Counted from the first letter of the stretch, positions 1-9,975 are shown. The stretch: 64,000 bases of DNA from Rubinisphaera italica (GCF_007859715.1 NZ_SJPG01000001.1:5524001-5588000); one strand, 5' to 3'. A program made the numbers and translations. Notes: generated from the sequence alone by a model not told the origin.

Positions 1-1022
1 TCGCAGAGGAACGTCGCTTCACTGGTTTCGACGCTTACAAACAGGTCCTCGAATCGGGTGTCGATCTTGTCATTCTGGCAACGCCTCCCGGTTTCCGTCC
101 GATTCATTTTGAAGCTGCCATCAATGCCGGCAAGAATGTATTCATGGAAAAACCAGTCGCAACCGATGTTGCTGGTGTGAATAAAGTTCTGAGTGTTGCC
201 CGCAAGGCGAAAGAAGATAATCTGAAGGTCGGCGTTGGTCTGCAACGTCACCATCAGTTGACTTATCGCGATATCATCAAACGAATTCAGGATGGTGAAA
301 TCGGCGATGTGATCGCACAACGAGTCTACTGGAACGGCGGTGGTGTCTGGGATCCTCGCAAAACTCGCGAGCAGGTTTCTACAGAAATGGAATACCAACT
401 CCGTAACTGGTACTACTACAACTGGTTGTGTGGTGATCACATCACCGAACAACACATTCACAACCTCGATGTCGGTAACTGGATCAAGGGGGCTTACCCG
501 GTTCGAGCCGAAGGCATGGGGGGACGTGAAGTTCGTACCGACAAAAAGTATGGTGAAATCTACGATCACCATGCCGTCGAGTTCACTTACGAAGATGGCA
601 CGAAGATGTTCAGCCAGTGCCGTCACATTCCTAACTGCTGGAACTCTGTTTCCGAATGGGCTCACGGCACCAAAGGTCATGCCAATGTTTCCGGCAGCTC
701 TTACGAGTTGAGCGATGGCAACAAGTACCGCTATCGCGGTGATAAGAACGATCCTTATCAGACCGAGCACGACGATCTGTTCAATGCGATTCGCAACAAC
801 ATCAGCTACAACGAAGCCGAATACGGTGCCATGAGCACGGCGACTTCTCTGCTGGGGCGAGCCGCAACTTACTCTGGCAAATCGGTTGTTATGACAGACT
901 TGCTGGCATCGAACCAAAGCATCATGCCGAAAGAATTTGCCATGAATGCCGATCCTCCGACACTGCCAAACAAAGACGGCGTCTACGCTGTCCCGGTTCC
1001 AGGTGTTTACAAACCTTATTAA
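1..1022 (+). CDS. Gfo/Idh/MocA family oxidoreductase, 5' truncated by the window edge
   Basis: The frame is open from the first bases, so the true start lies outside the window and the N-terminal dinucleotide-binding motif is missing. The visible part begins within the Rossmann domain and carries the family's EKPVA motif (codons near 144-165), where the lysine is the usual catalytic base. A long C-terminal alpha/beta domain follows, with a conserved HITEQHIHNLD stretch. The family uses NAD(P) to oxidise or reduce sugars, inositols and related alcohols. The substrate cannot be read from the sequence. Planctomycetes carry many paralogues. A strong hairpin terminator follows the stop by about 30 nt, so this gene ends its transcript. 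Confidence 0.87.
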   Translation, partial: AEERRFTGFDAYKQVLESGVDLVILATPPGFRPIHFEAAINAGKNVFMEKPVATDVAGVNKVLSVARKAKEDNLKVGVGLQRHHQLTYRDIIKRIQDGEIGDVIAQRVYWNGGGVWDPRKTREQVSTEMEYQLRNWYYYNWLCGDHITEQHIHNLDVGNWIKGAYPVRAEGMGGREVRTDKKYGEIYDHHAVEFTYEDGTKMFSQCRHIPNCWNSVSEWAHGTKGHANVSGSSYELSDGNKYRYRGDKNDPYQTEHDDLFNAIRNNISYNEAEYGAMSTATSLLGRAATYSGKSVVMTDLLASNQSIMPKEFAMNADPPTLPNKDGVYAVPVPGVYKPY

Positions 1023-1050
1023 TTTTAAGGTTTGAAACGTTATAACGCAC

Positions 1051-1093
1051 AACAGGCCCGGCGATCATTGATCGTCGGGCCTGTTTGCTTTTT
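1051..1093 (+). terminator. Rho-independent terminator of the oxidoreductase gene
   Basis: A GC-rich inverted repeat (aacaggcccg paired with cgggcctgtt, extended inward by gatca/tgatc) is followed by gcttttt. It lies about 30 nt after the oxidoreductase stop codon. Confidence 0.8.
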
Positions 1094-1144
1094 CCGCGGC
1101 TATTGGAGACCACACACTTCAAGCAGCCGCAGAAGATGGAATCA

Positions 1145-1224
1145 GGTTAGAGATTAGTGGTGAGAGGTTAGAGTACTTCCAAAGGTAGCTTTCCACTCTC
1201 ACCTCTAATCTCTCATCCCTAACC
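1145..1224. repeat. Inverted repeat made of degenerate heptanucleotides
   Basis: The left arm (1145-1174) reads as near-copies of a 7-mer: ggttaga, gattagt, ggtgaga, ggttaga. The right arm (1195-1224) is its reverse complement at about 24 of 30 positions, so the two can fold into a long imperfect hairpin. It lies immediately 3' of the minus-strand gene that ends at 1228 and may stabilise or end that transcript. Confidence 0.75.
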
Positions 1225-1227
1225 TTA

Positions 1228-1533
1228 TTAATAACTTTCCGCAGTCGGCTGAGAGTCGCAGGCCAAATTCCATTGGCTGTCGCAGTAGTCGTATTCATCT
1301 CCGAAGTAACTTCCCGCCACTGCTCCTTTGCAGCCGGCTGCTCCGCGGTAGGCGAAGCTTTGGTTAACGCTGCCGAAGGCCGAGCCAACATCCTCGAGTT
1401 CTTCGTTCACGCCCCAGGCCACTTCCGACAAGCCGACCACCAGGCCGACGACGCAAATCGTCGAGATCAGGACCAGTTCTGCAGAAACGATGAAGCCGGC
1501 TTCATCGTGGTATAACGCGTGTGCAATGTTCAT
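1228..1533 (-). CDS. Small Flp-pilin-like protein (paralogue 1)
   Basis: This 101-residue protein begins with a short charged leader, then DEAGFIVSAELVLI and a single hydrophobic helix (about residues 14-35), then a hydrophilic tail ending in TAESY. The layout resembles Flp/Tad-type pilins, whose class III leader is cut after the glycine of a D-E-x-G motif before a helix containing a conserved glutamate. Here the glutamate sits at +6 rather than the usual +5, so membership is inferred. The start is supported by AAGGAG about 9 nt upstream on the minus strand. It is about two thirds identical to the product of 1904-2212, which points to a tandem duplication. Function is otherwise unknown. TadE/TadG-like genes occur near 57-59 kb. 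Confidence 0.72.
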   Translation of the reverse strand: MNIAHALYHDEAGFIVSAELVLISTICVVGLVVGLSEVAWGVNEELEDVGSAFGSVNQSFAYRGAAGCKGAVAGSYFGDEYDYCDSQWNLACDSQPTAESY

Positions 1534-1548
1534 CGTTCAGGTCTCCTT

Positions 1549-1800
1549 GAGAGAGGCCAGTGGCGAGAGGCCAGAGGCCAGAGATAAATGGTTGAATGTT
1601 GATACAGGTTAGAGATTAGTGCTTAGAGGTTAGAGTATTTATCTGGGTGGCTGGGGTCGCAGCGAAGCGGAGCCCCCAGAGGGTTCAAAAGCGGAGAGTG
1701 GAAAGCCGAGGGGTTTGGAGCCACTGGGAAACCGTTACCTTTACGGCTTTCCGCTTTCCGCCCTCGGCTTTTACTCTAACCTCTCCCCACTAACCCCAAA
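1549..1800. repeat. Compound heptanucleotide repeat and nested inverted-repeat element
   Basis: Several layers are visible. Heptad runs built on gagaggc/cagaggc lie at 1549-1585. A ggttaga-type arm at 1607-1637 is matched in reverse complement at 1772-1800. Between these arms is a second pair built on ggaaagccgag (about 1697-1710 against 1744-1770) and a compact hairpin, ctggggtcgcag...agcccccag (about 1651-1679). No reading frame fits the interval. It separates the two Flp-like paralogues and begins in the 5' leader of the first one. Confidence 0.65.
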
Positions 1801-1903
1801 TCTAATTTGATTCACAAATTCATTTCTCGTTCTGCAGGAGCAGACTCAGCGATCTCAGTCTCTAGTCCTTCGTGCGACTGCCCCCGGTGGAGCAGAATGC
1901 TCC

Positions 1904-2212
<309 letters not shown>

Positions 2213-2620
2213 GGTGGTGGTCTCCAGTAAGAAAGTTTGTTTTGAAGTGTGTGTCAGGTCGTTGACAAGATGTAAAGCAGCCGCTGTGCCAATGGGTGAG
2301 ATGGGTAGGCCGCAACGAGGCGGTTGAGTCTGGAGAGTGTTTCTATCTGCTTGCTATTTAAGTGGTTATATCATTCATTTGATTTTGGTTTAGTTGTTCT
2401 TGAGTCAATGTTGATCGCCCGGTGAGATGTTGTGGGAATTCAACACGTTCCGAATGTGAATTGAGTGGATTGCTGTATCTATTTACTATTTATGTGTTTA
2501 CGTGCATGGATGCCAGGTTGCATCATGTTGAGATATGTCAACATGAATTGCGTGAACAAAAAACGTTGATAAAGTGTCACTACAAAAACCGGATTTTTTC
2601 GGGGAAGTGTGCCGATTGCT
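2213..2620. other. Intergenic region, no gene seen
   Basis: This AT-rich gap between the divergent Flp-like gene and the tRNA should hold the promoter of the minus-strand gene. I see no convincing reading frame, no RNA structure and no copy of the repeat families found elsewhere in the window. Confidence 0.4.
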
Positions 2621-2648
2621 TTGCAAAGGCTCCTGACCCGGTTATAAT
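2621..2648 (+). promoter_or_regulatory. Probable promoter of tRNA-Gly
   Basis: TTGCAA and a perfect TATAAT are separated by 16 nt. The predicted start falls about 20 nt before the tRNA. This is the clearest sigma-70-type -10 box near the tRNA. Confidence 0.6.
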
Positions 2649-2675
2649 TCTCGACCTCAGTCAATCTGAGGAACT

Positions 2676-2760
<85 letters not shown>

Positions 2761-2819
2761 TCAATCAAAAAAGCTGACATCTGGTCAGCGGCTTAGGCAA
2801 AGATGGGGAGTCGTCAGGA

Positions 2820-4289
2820 GTGACGGAAGAAGTACAAGACGCCAATGGTTCGGAAGATGTTGCAGTCGCAGAAAAATCAGGCTCTCTGGACCTGAAAGTA
2901 GACATAAAGGACATCGGTCCCTGCAAAAAGCACATTTCTGTCACAATTACCGAAGCAGACATTCAGCAGCTTCGTGATGAAACGGTCGAAGACCTGAGTC
3001 GCGACACCGCTGTTCCCGGTTTCCGGGCGGGCAAGGTGCCAAAGGATCTGCTTGCCAAGCGATTCAAAAAGGAAATCTCAGATCAGCTGAAGCAAAAACT
3101 GCTTCTGCAGAGCTTGGAGCAGGTCTCCGAAGATCACGATCTGGATCCGATTAACGAGCCGGAACTGGATGTCGAAAATCTTGAAGTTCCTGATTCTGGC
3201 GATTTCGATTATGAATTCGAAGTCGAAGTTCGTCCGGTCTTCGAGGTTCCCGACTACGAAAACATGACAATTCGTCGTCCTGTGCGAGAAATCAGCGAAG
3301 ACGATGTGGCTCAGGCGCGAGCACGGTACCTGTCCTCATTTACTCAGGTTGCACCTTATGATGGTGCTGCTGAGTCCGGCGATTATGTTGTGTGCGATTG
3401 CGAATTTACTCACAATGGTGAAGTTATTCGTGAGTTCGAGGAAATCACACTGAAGTTGCGACCAACGCTTCGCTTCTGGGATGCTGAAGTCGAAGGCTTC
3501 GACGAAAAAATGGCCGGTGCGAAAGCCGACGATGTCAAAGAATTCGATCTGACGATCTCTCGCGAAGCGAACGATGTCGAAATGCGTGACGAGACCGTTC
3601 ATGCAAAATTGACTGTTTTAGATGTCAAACGACTCGAAGTTCCTGAAATTGATGACGAGATGCTTGAACGCGTTGGGGCAGAGAGTGCTGAAGGCTTTGA
3701 TGCATTGCTCAAGCAGTCACTCGAACGTCAGGTGACTTACGAACAACGTCAGAAAACTCGCGAGCAGGTTCTGGAGAAGATTACGGAATCTGCTTCCTGG
3801 GATTTGCCGGAAGGCTTGGTTCGCAAGCACGTCGATAATGCTTTGCGACGTGAAGTCCTGGAAATGCAGCAAAGTGGTTTCAGTCGCGAGCAAATTCGTG
3901 CTCGTGAAAGCCAGTTGCGACAGCAGAGTCACTCAACAACTCAGCAGGCTTTGAAAGAGCACTTTGTTCTCGATCGAATTGCAACCGACAACGACATCGA
4001 GTGCACCAGCGAAGATATAAATATCGAAGTTTCCTACATGGCGATGCAGCAAGGCGAAAGTCCACGAAAACTTCGTGCCCGCTTGGTGAAAAGCGGAATG
4101 ATCGAAAATCTGGAAGCTCAGATTCGCGAACGCAAAGCCGTCGAATACATTTTGTCGAAAGTAAAATTTGACGATGTGCCGATGGATGATCTGCTCAATG
4201 ACAATGTGGAAACTGTCAATAAGTCGATCACGTCGAACATCAACGATACGACCAGTGAGGTCGAATCGGAAGAGGACGGTGACGAATAG
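2820..4289 (+). CDS. tig: Trigger factor, ribosome-associated chaperone and prolyl isomerase
   Basis: Trigger factor binds the ribosome exit tunnel through its N-terminal domain and shields emerging chains. The N-terminal domain is shown by VPGFRAGKVPKDLL (about residues 65-78), a variant of the ribosome-docking signature. A diverged FKBP-type domain follows (about 180-265), then a long helical C-terminal arm region and an acidic tail. At 489 residues it is longer than the usual 430-450, through an acidic N-terminal extension and the tail. The start is GTG, supported by ggggag 8 nt upstream. It lies 72 nt after tRNA-Gly and ends at a strong terminator. Catalytic residues of the isomerase domain are poorly conserved, so isomerase activity is uncertain. 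Confidence 0.92.
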   Translation: MTEEVQDANGSEDVAVAEKSGSLDLKVDIKDIGPCKKHISVTITEADIQQLRDETVEDLSRDTAVPGFRAGKVPKDLLAKRFKKEISDQLKQKLLLQSLEQVSEDHDLDPINEPELDVENLEVPDSGDFDYEFEVEVRPVFEVPDYENMTIRRPVREISEDDVAQARARYLSSFTQVAPYDGAAESGDYVVCDCEFTHNGEVIREFEEITLKLRPTLRFWDAEVEGFDEKMAGAKADDVKEFDLTISREANDVEMRDETVHAKLTVLDVKRLEVPEIDDEMLERVGAESAEGFDALLKQSLERQVTYEQRQKTREQVLEKITESASWDLPEGLVRKHVDNALRREVLEMQQSGFSREQIRARESQLRQQSHSTTQQALKEHFVLDRIATDNDIECTSEDINIEVSYMAMQQGESPRKLRARLVKSGMIENLEAQIRERKAVEYILSKVKFDDVPMDDLLNDNVETVNKSITSNINDTTSEVESEEDGDE

Positions 4290-4312
4290 TTTCCAATAGA
4301 AACTGCGACCCC

Positions 4313-4339
4313 AAGCCGAGCCTCGTCTCGGCTTTTTTT
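4313..4339 (+). terminator. Rho-independent terminator of tig
   Basis: The stem aagccgag/ctcggctt with a 6-nt loop is followed by an uninterrupted run of T. It lies 24 nt after the tig stop codon. Confidence 0.92.
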
Positions 4340-4360
4340 ATGCCTGTGTCAAATCAATGA

Positions 4361-4530
4361 AACCGCCAGGACGCCAAGGATGGAAGGAGAGGCTTGTCGA
4401 GTGATGCAGGTATATCGAACTTCTGCTAACCTACCGAGTAGGGTACGCTGTGCGTACCAAAGTATGATGAGCGATCTTGTTTTAGATTCCACATATTTCT
4501 CATGGTAGGCATAGCGTACCTTACTATTGA
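4361..4530. repeat. Intergenic repeats between tig and thrS
   Basis: An aaccgccaggacgccaagg segment (4361-4379) matches a copy near 50475. A perfect small hairpin, ggtacgc-tgt-gcgtacc (4442-4458), is echoed by ggtaggcatagcgtacc (4504-4520). There is no coding potential. I do not see a T-box or other known leader motif for thrS here. Confidence 0.5.
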
Positions 4531-4558
4531 TTACTTTAAAGAATAACGATAACGACCG

Positions 4559-6751
4559 ATGATCAAGATCAATTTGCCGGATGGAACTTCTCAAGAGCAT
4601 GAGGATCATGTGACCTCGCTCGATATTGCACGGGGCATTTCCGAGCGGCTCGCGAACGATGTGATTGCAGCCGAAGTGAATGGTTCGATTGTCGATGCCG
4701 CTCGTCCGCTGACGGAGTTTGTCGAGGATACGAATGCAATAGATTTTCGATTACTGACCGTTCGCGATGCAGAATCTCTCGGCGTTCTCCGTCATTCCTG
4801 TGCTCATATCATGGCTCGAGCGGTCATGCGGCTCTTCCCCGGAACCGGACTCGCCTTCGGCCCGACAACTGGTCATGGATTCTATTACGACTTCGATGTC
4901 GATCAGAAAATCAGTGAGGATGATTTCCCACGCATCGAAGCCGAGATGAGTCAGATTATCAAAGAAGGCGAGCCGTTTGAGCGCTTCAACCTGCCGCGAG
5001 GAGAAGCGGTTGAACTGTGCGAAGAGATGAATCAGGAACTCAAGGTCGAGCATTTGCAGACTGGGCTGGCTGATCACGAAACGCTCAGTTTTTATCGCCA
5101 GGGAGAATTCGTCGATTTATGTCGCGGTCCGCATATTCCCCGAGCAGGAAAAATCAAAGCGTTCAAGTTGCTTTCGATTGCAGGCTCATACTGGAAGGGT
5201 GATAAAGACAGCAAACCACTCCAGCGACTCTACGGAACAGCCTGGTTCAGCAAGCAGGATCTGGCCAGTTATCTGGAGCAGATTGAAGAAGCCAAACGCC
5301 GCGATCATCGCGTGCTTGGTAAAAAACTGGGCCTATTCCAGATTGACCCAAGTGTGGGACAAGGCCTGTGCCTCTGGTTACCGAAGGGGGCGACTGTTCG
5401 CGTGATTCTGGAAGATTTCATCAAGAAGGAACTTCTCGATCGCGGTTACGATCCCGTTTATTCACCGCACATTGGGCGCGTCGAACTTTATGAAACCAGC
5501 GGACATTTTCCATACTATCGTGACTCCCAATTTGCTCCGATCTTCGGACACGATGCTGGTCGGATTATCGATTATTGCATCCGTATGCTTGAAGAAGGGG
5601 AGTTGGCCTCCGAGAAAGAAGCGGCTCTTTTACAGGCCGCTGAGATCATGGGATACGAGCGGGGAGACTATGAGAAAGCGACGACCGCTGAGGAGAAGAT
5701 CTCTGCGTTACGCAAGTGGGAAAAACAGCAGGAGCGATATCTTCTCAAGCCGATGAACTGCCCGCATCATGCGATGATGTATAAATCGGAGCCGCGAAGT
5801 TATCGTGATTTGCCGGTTCGGCTAGCGGAATTTGGAACGGTTTATCGCCACGAACAAACGGGCGAATTGAACGGGATGCTGCGAGTCCGTGGTTTGACTC
5901 AGGACGATGCCCACCTGTTCTGCACTCCCGAGCAGGTCGAGGAAGAATTCCGTCAAACACTGCAACTCGTGCAATACGTGCTGAAGAGCGTCGGCTTGGA
6001 TGACTATCGGATTCAGCTTTCGGGACGCGATCCCAATAGCGACAAATATGTCGGTTCGGTAGAAACATGGAACCAGGCCGAAGCGAGTCTGCAGAAAGTT
6101 CTCGAAGATTCTGGACTGCGATTTGAAATCTGTGAAGGAGAAGCAGCTTTTTATGGTCCGAAAGCAGACTTTATGGTTCGGGATGCGATCGGACGCGAAT
6201 GGCAACTCGGAACCGTTCAGCTCGACTACACTTTGCCGGAACGATTTGAGCTCGAATACACGGGTGCAGACAACAAACAGCATCGTCCTGTGATGATTCA
6301 CCGCGCGCCATTTGGCTCACTCGAACGCTTCGTCGGCATGTTGATTGAACACTTCGCAGGAGCGTTTCCGCTCTGGCTGGCACCCGAACAGATCCGCGTG
6401 TTACCCGTGACTGATAAGGTAGCAGACTACGCTCAGGATGTGCTTCGTCAATTGAAAGCGAAAGGCTTCCGCGCGTCCGCTGATATGCGTTCTGCCAAAG
6501 TGAATGCAAAAATCCGCGATGCCCAACTGGAGTTGATTCCTTATATGCTGGTCGTCGGTCCCAAGGAAGCCGAACAAGGAGCAGTCTCGGTGCGAGATCG
6601 TATCGAATCCAAAGATCTCGGCATGATTCCACTGGCTGAAGCGATTGAAAAACTCGAGACGGAAGTTCGCGAGAAAACCATCCGTCAGCAATTCAAATCG
6701 ACTTTCCAGGCTCTGGAAGAAACTTCCGAGGAAAGTGAAAACGAGTATTGA
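4559..6751 (+). CDS. thrS: Threonyl-tRNA synthetase with an insertion in the catalytic domain
   Basis: This enzyme charges tRNA-Thr in the cytoplasm. The N-terminal TGS domain (1-65) is followed by the editing domain with [10 protein letters not shown] (about 79-88) and DLCRGPH. The class II core then shows [27 protein letters not shown] and [14 protein letters not shown], which supply the zinc ligands Cys, His and His. An anticodon-binding domain ends the protein. At 730 residues it is about 90 longer than E. coli ThrRS. Much of the excess is an insertion of roughly 60 residues just before MNCPHH (about residues 325-390), where other bacterial enzymes have a short loop. The usual glycine of MNCPGH is His here. 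No strong SD precedes the ATG. Confidence 0.97.
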   Translation: MIKINLPDGTSQEHEDHVTSLDIARGISERLANDVIAAEVNGSIVDAARPLTEFVEDTNAIDFRLLTVRDAESLGVLRHSCAHIMARAVMRLFPGTGLAFGPTTGHGFYYDFDVDQKISEDDFPRIEAEMSQIIKEGEPFERFNLPRGEAVELCEEMNQELKVEHLQTGLADHETLSFYRQGEFVDLCRGPHIPRAGKIKAFKLLSIAGSYWKGDKDSKPLQRLYGTAWFSKQDLASYLEQIEEAKRRDHRVLGKKLGLFQIDPSVGQGLCLWLPKGATVRVILEDFIKKELLDRGYDPVYSPHIGRVELYETSGHFPYYRDSQFAPIFGHDAGRIIDYCIRMLEEGELASEKEAALLQAAEIMGYERGDYEKATTAEEKISALRKWEKQQERYLLKPMNCPHHAMMYKSEPRSYRDLPVRLAEFGTVYRHEQTGELNGMLRVRGLTQDDAHLFCTPEQVEEEFRQTLQLVQYVLKSVGLDDYRIQLSGRDPNSDKYVGSVETWNQAEASLQKVLEDSGLRFEICEGEAAFYGPKADFMVRDAIGREWQLGTVQLDYTLPERFELEYTGADNKQHRPVMIHRAPFGSLERFVGMLIEHFAGAFPLWLAPEQIRVLPVTDKVADYAQDVLRQLKAKGFRASADMRSAKVNAKIRDAQLELIPYMLVVGPKEAEQGAVSVRDRIESKDLGMIPLAEAIEKLETEVREKTIRQQFKSTFQALEETSEESENEY

Positions 6752-6762
6752 TCGCTCGACTT

Positions 6763-6940
6763 GGGAATGGGTTTGAACCGCAGATTCACGCGGATGGACG
6801 CAGATAAAAAACAGTTGCCATCGATAATGAGAACAATGTTTTCTTTCCGATTTGAATCTTATGAGCACCGAATTCACAAAACCATTGTGTGGAAATTTCA
6901 GGACTCAAATGACATCTGCGTTTATCTGCGGTTCAAAAAT
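6763..6940. repeat. MITE-like palindromic element, copy 1 of a tandem pair
   Basis: The termini are inverted. gaaccgcagattcacgcgg at the left is matched by tctgcgtttatctgcggttc at the right. Internal blocks cagttgcc, ttttctttc and tcaaatgacatc recur in the same order in the element that follows. There is no reading frame of note. The end motif also occurs at 19218-19276. Confidence 0.65.
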
Positions 6941-6952
6941 TGTATATCAACA

Positions 6953-7136
6953 AGGGAATGAGTTTGAACCACGGATGGACACGGATAGGCACTGATGATT
7001 AGCAGTTGCCTCCGAATGGAGATGGATATTTTCTTTCTGATGCTATCCTAGAACAGGTCATATATCTTACTCCCTGGATGAGCCCAAGAAGGTCAAATGA
7101 CATCCGTGAGCATCCGTCTCCATCCGTGGTTCTATT
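6953..7136. repeat. MITE-like palindromic element, copy 2 of a tandem pair
   Basis: It has the same plan as the preceding element: gggaatg then gtttgaacca, internal gcagttgcc and ttttctttc, then tcaaatgacatcc and a right end (ccatccgtggttc) complementary to the left end (gaaccacggatgg). The core differs but the length and block order match. The rest of this gap up to the next gene (7137-7346) shows nothing further. Confidence 0.62.
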
Positions 7137-7346
7137 CGTAATTTCTACTAATCGTGTCGCAACTTCTGGGCAGTGACAACAGATCTCAATGGAAATGAAT
7201 CAATTCTCATTGATTTAAGCGGTTTGTTTGGGATAATGTTTCAATAAGCCCGTGGTGATTCAATCGCATTGTCACCATTGCTCCAGAATTCTTCCTCCGC
7301 TTTACCACCGAAATATTTTCTCAATTCATCCAGGAGTCGTGATTAG

Positions 7347-9782
7347 ATGTTCTTACATCGAACCTCCCGATTAACCCCCTTTGCGATGATGATCTGTTGT
7401 CTGTGGATTTCATTACTTGATACCTCTCTACCTGCTGCTGAGACAGAGAAAGTCGATTTTTCTGCGGATGTCCGTCCGATTCTGGCTCGTCGCTGTTATG
7501 CCTGTCATGGGACGACGATTCAAGAAGCAGGCTTGGCACTGCACAATTATGAGTCCGCAACTGAAGAGACAGAATCGGGGATTGTGGCGATTGTGCCGGG
7601 GAATGTGGATGAGAGCGAATTGGTCTTTCGGATCGAAGAGACCGATCCCGATTTGCGGATGCCACCAGCTGAACATGAACCTTTGACGGCTCAAGAAATT
7701 CAAACGATTAAAACCTGGATTGCTCAAGGTGGCGAATATAATCAGCACTGGGCCTTTCAGCCGATTCCCGAGATCGCCCCCCCTGCCATTGCGGATGTTT
7801 CAAATCCGATCGATAGGTTTATTGATTCAAGATTGATCAAAGCCGGCATCGAAGCGGCTCCTCAGGCTGATCGCGACACATTAATCCGTCGGCTGTATTA
7901 CGACTTAATCGGCCTGCCACCATCACCAGAAGAAGTGGCTGCGTTTGTCAATAATTCTGATCCTGACGCATATGAAAAACTCGTCAATGAACTTCTGGCT
8001 TCCCCGCATTATGGAGAACGCTGGGCACGTCACTGGCTCGATGTGGTGCGTTATGCAGAGACCAACAGTTTTGAGCGGGATGGCACGAAGCCGAATGCGT
8101 GGAAGTATCGCGATTATGTCATTCGCTCGTTCAATGAGGACAAGCCTTACGATCAGTTTTTGATCGAGCAACTGGCTGGTGATGAACTGGACGAAGTGAC
8201 GCGAGAGACTTTAATCGCCAGCGGATTTTATCGGCTCGGCATCTGGGATGATGAACCAGCCGATCCCCTGCTCGCTCGCTATGACGAACTGGACAGCATC
8301 ATCACAACGATCAGTCAGGGAATGCTCGGACTGACGGTAAATTGTGCCCGGTGTCACGATCACAAAATCGATCCGATGCCTCAGACGGATTATTATCGAA
8401 TGTTGGCCTTTCTTGATGAGTTGACACCTTATGGACGGCGCGGCGATGAAAAAACATTTAGCCAAAGTGATGTCTCTGATCCTGAGTTGAATGCTAAATA
8501 TCAGTCGATTGAAAATCAGCTACGCGACTTGCGACAACGCATGTATGAACTGGAGCAGACAGGCGTTGTGAAAATGTCGGCCGAGGATCAGCGGGCGACA
8601 GAAACCGGACGACGCAAAAAGCTGCTGGAACGAAAGCTAAAAAAATATCTCGATCCCGAGCCTTGGGTCCAGTACGAAGGAATGAAAGAGGAAGAACGTC
8701 AACTCGAAGAACAGATGCGTCAACTTCCAGAGCGGGAAACTGTGATGTCGGTTGCGAAAGTCGAATTGAATCGCGCTCCGACAACGGTGATGTTGCGTGG
8801 AAATCCGCATGTGCCGGGTGATGTTGTTGAACCCGGCTTTCCGGAGCTGTTTGGCGATGCGGATCCCCAATTTTCTGAGGCAGGACCTCAACCGGATCGA
8901 AGTGGCAAACGCAAGGCATTTGCAGAGTGGGTCGCCTCCGAAAAGAATCGACTAACCGCCCGTGTGATGGTCAATCGGATCTGGCAGCATCATTTTGGAC
9001 GGGGTATTGTCCGCACACCGAACAACTTCGGTTTACTGGGGGCTCCGCCAACGCATCCGGATTTACTCAACTGGCTCGCCCAGGAGTTTATGGATCAGGG
9101 CTGGAGCATGAAGTCGATGCACCGGCTCATCCTGATGTCCAACGCGTATCAGAGATCTTCTCAGAGTGTAGATGACTCACTGGATAAAGATCCAAATAAT
9201 GATCTCTTCTGGCGATTCGATTTACGGCGACTCAGCGCGGAAGAAGTGCGGGATTCTGTGTTAGCGGTCAGTGGAGTTTTGAATGAGAAACTGTATGGGC
9301 CGAGTATTTATCCTGACTTGTCACAAGAAGTTCTCTCGACACAATCCCGGCCTGGTGAAGGCTGGGGAAAATCGAGTGTTGTGGAACGGAATCGTCGCAG
9401 CGTTTATATCTTCATCAAACGCTCGCTGATTCCCCCCGAATTAGCCAGTTTTGATTTTCCCGATGCGGACGTGACCTGCGAAGCTCGCTTTACAACCATT
9501 CAACCTTCGCAGGCTCTGGCGATGATCAATGGTGAGTTTCTGAATGATCAAGCCAAACAGTTTGCCGAAAGATTGAATAAGGAAGCCGGGGACGAAGTAG
9601 AAAGCAAGGTTCGCCTCGGTCTGAAACTGGTGACGACTCGTAAACCGACCGAAACCGATGTGAGCGAGGGCTTGCAATTGATTGATACGCTGCAGAAAGA
9701 ACATGGGCTCTCAGCCGAGGAATCGCTGAAATATTTCTGCCTGTATGCTCTGAATCTGAATGAATTTGTGTTCATAGATTAA
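7347..9782 (+). CDS. Planctomycete cytochrome c / DUF1549 / DUF1553 protein
   Basis: A signal peptide (to about residue 30) precedes a Planctomycete-type cytochrome c domain with a haem-binding CYACHG (Cys50, Cys53, His54). DUF1549 follows with HYGERWARHWLDVVRYAET, and DUF1553 with RLSAEEVRDSVLAVSG. A second CARCHDHK motif lies near residue 335 and could bind metal or haem. Such proteins are exported and are hallmarks of the phylum. They usually pair with a DUF1501 protein, as here, and their biochemical role is not established. Cagga about 10 nt upstream supports the ATG. Expansion of this family in sulfatase-rich planctomycetes suggests roles in polymer degradation, but that is inference. 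Confidence 0.93.
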   Translation: MFLHRTSRLTPFAMMICCLWISLLDTSLPAAETEKVDFSADVRPILARRCYACHGTTIQEAGLALHNYESATEETESGIVAIVPGNVDESELVFRIEETDPDLRMPPAEHEPLTAQEIQTIKTWIAQGGEYNQHWAFQPIPEIAPPAIADVSNPIDRFIDSRLIKAGIEAAPQADRDTLIRRLYYDLIGLPPSPEEVAAFVNNSDPDAYEKLVNELLASPHYGERWARHWLDVVRYAETNSFERDGTKPNAWKYRDYVIRSFNEDKPYDQFLIEQLAGDELDEVTRETLIASGFYRLGIWDDEPADPLLARYDELDSIITTISQGMLGLTVNCARCHDHKIDPMPQTDYYRMLAFLDELTPYGRRGDEKTFSQSDVSDPELNAKYQSIENQLRDLRQRMYELEQTGVVKMSAEDQRATETGRRKKLLERKLKKYLDPEPWVQYEGMKEEERQLEEQMRQLPERETVMSVAKVELNRAPTTVMLRGNPHVPGDVVEPGFPELFGDADPQFSEAGPQPDRSGKRKAFAEWVASEKNRLTARVMVNRIWQHHFGRGIVRTPNNFGLLGAPPTHPDLLNWLAQEFMDQGWSMKSMHRLILMSNAYQRSSQSVDDSLDKDPNNDLFWRFDLRRLSAEEVRDSVLAVSGVLNEKLYGPSIYPDLSQEVLSTQSRPGEGWGKSSVVERNRRSVYIFIKRSLIPPELASFDFPDADVTCEARFTTIQPSQALAMINGEFLNDQAKQFAERLNKEAGDEVESKVRLGLKLVTTRKPTETDVSEGLQLIDTLQKEHGLSAEESLKYFCLYALNLNEFVFID

Positions 9783-9975
9783 CTGTAGACGGTAGGTTGA
9801 ATTAAAAAAGAGATTTTATATTCGGTTCGCACAGCGGACATTACTATTTTAACTATCGCTAAATGTTATGTAGGTTCAGAGATCTGGAGCAGGCAAACTG
9901 CCTGCGGAATAACGATTTGAGGGCGACATTTAAAGCTCGAAAGAGCACTACTGGCGAAGATAACAGGTGATAAAC
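9783..9975. other. Spacer between the DUF1553 and DUF1501 genes
   Basis: A short perfect hairpin, gcaggca-aac-tgcctgc (about 9889-9905), lies in the spacer. It is not followed by a T run, so it is not an obvious terminator. Confidence 0.4.

Noticed and set aside
1145..1800. Heptad arrays considered as a CRISPR array
   Set aside because: Units are 7 nt, degenerate and contiguous, with no unique spacers and no cas genes nearby.
4340..4558. T-box or other leader of thrS
   Set aside because: No T-box sequence, specifier loop or terminator/antiterminator pair is seen; the hairpins present belong to repeats.
5822..6877. Several 150-160 residue minus-strand frames
   Set aside because: They are antisense to conserved thrS motifs and have no independent support.
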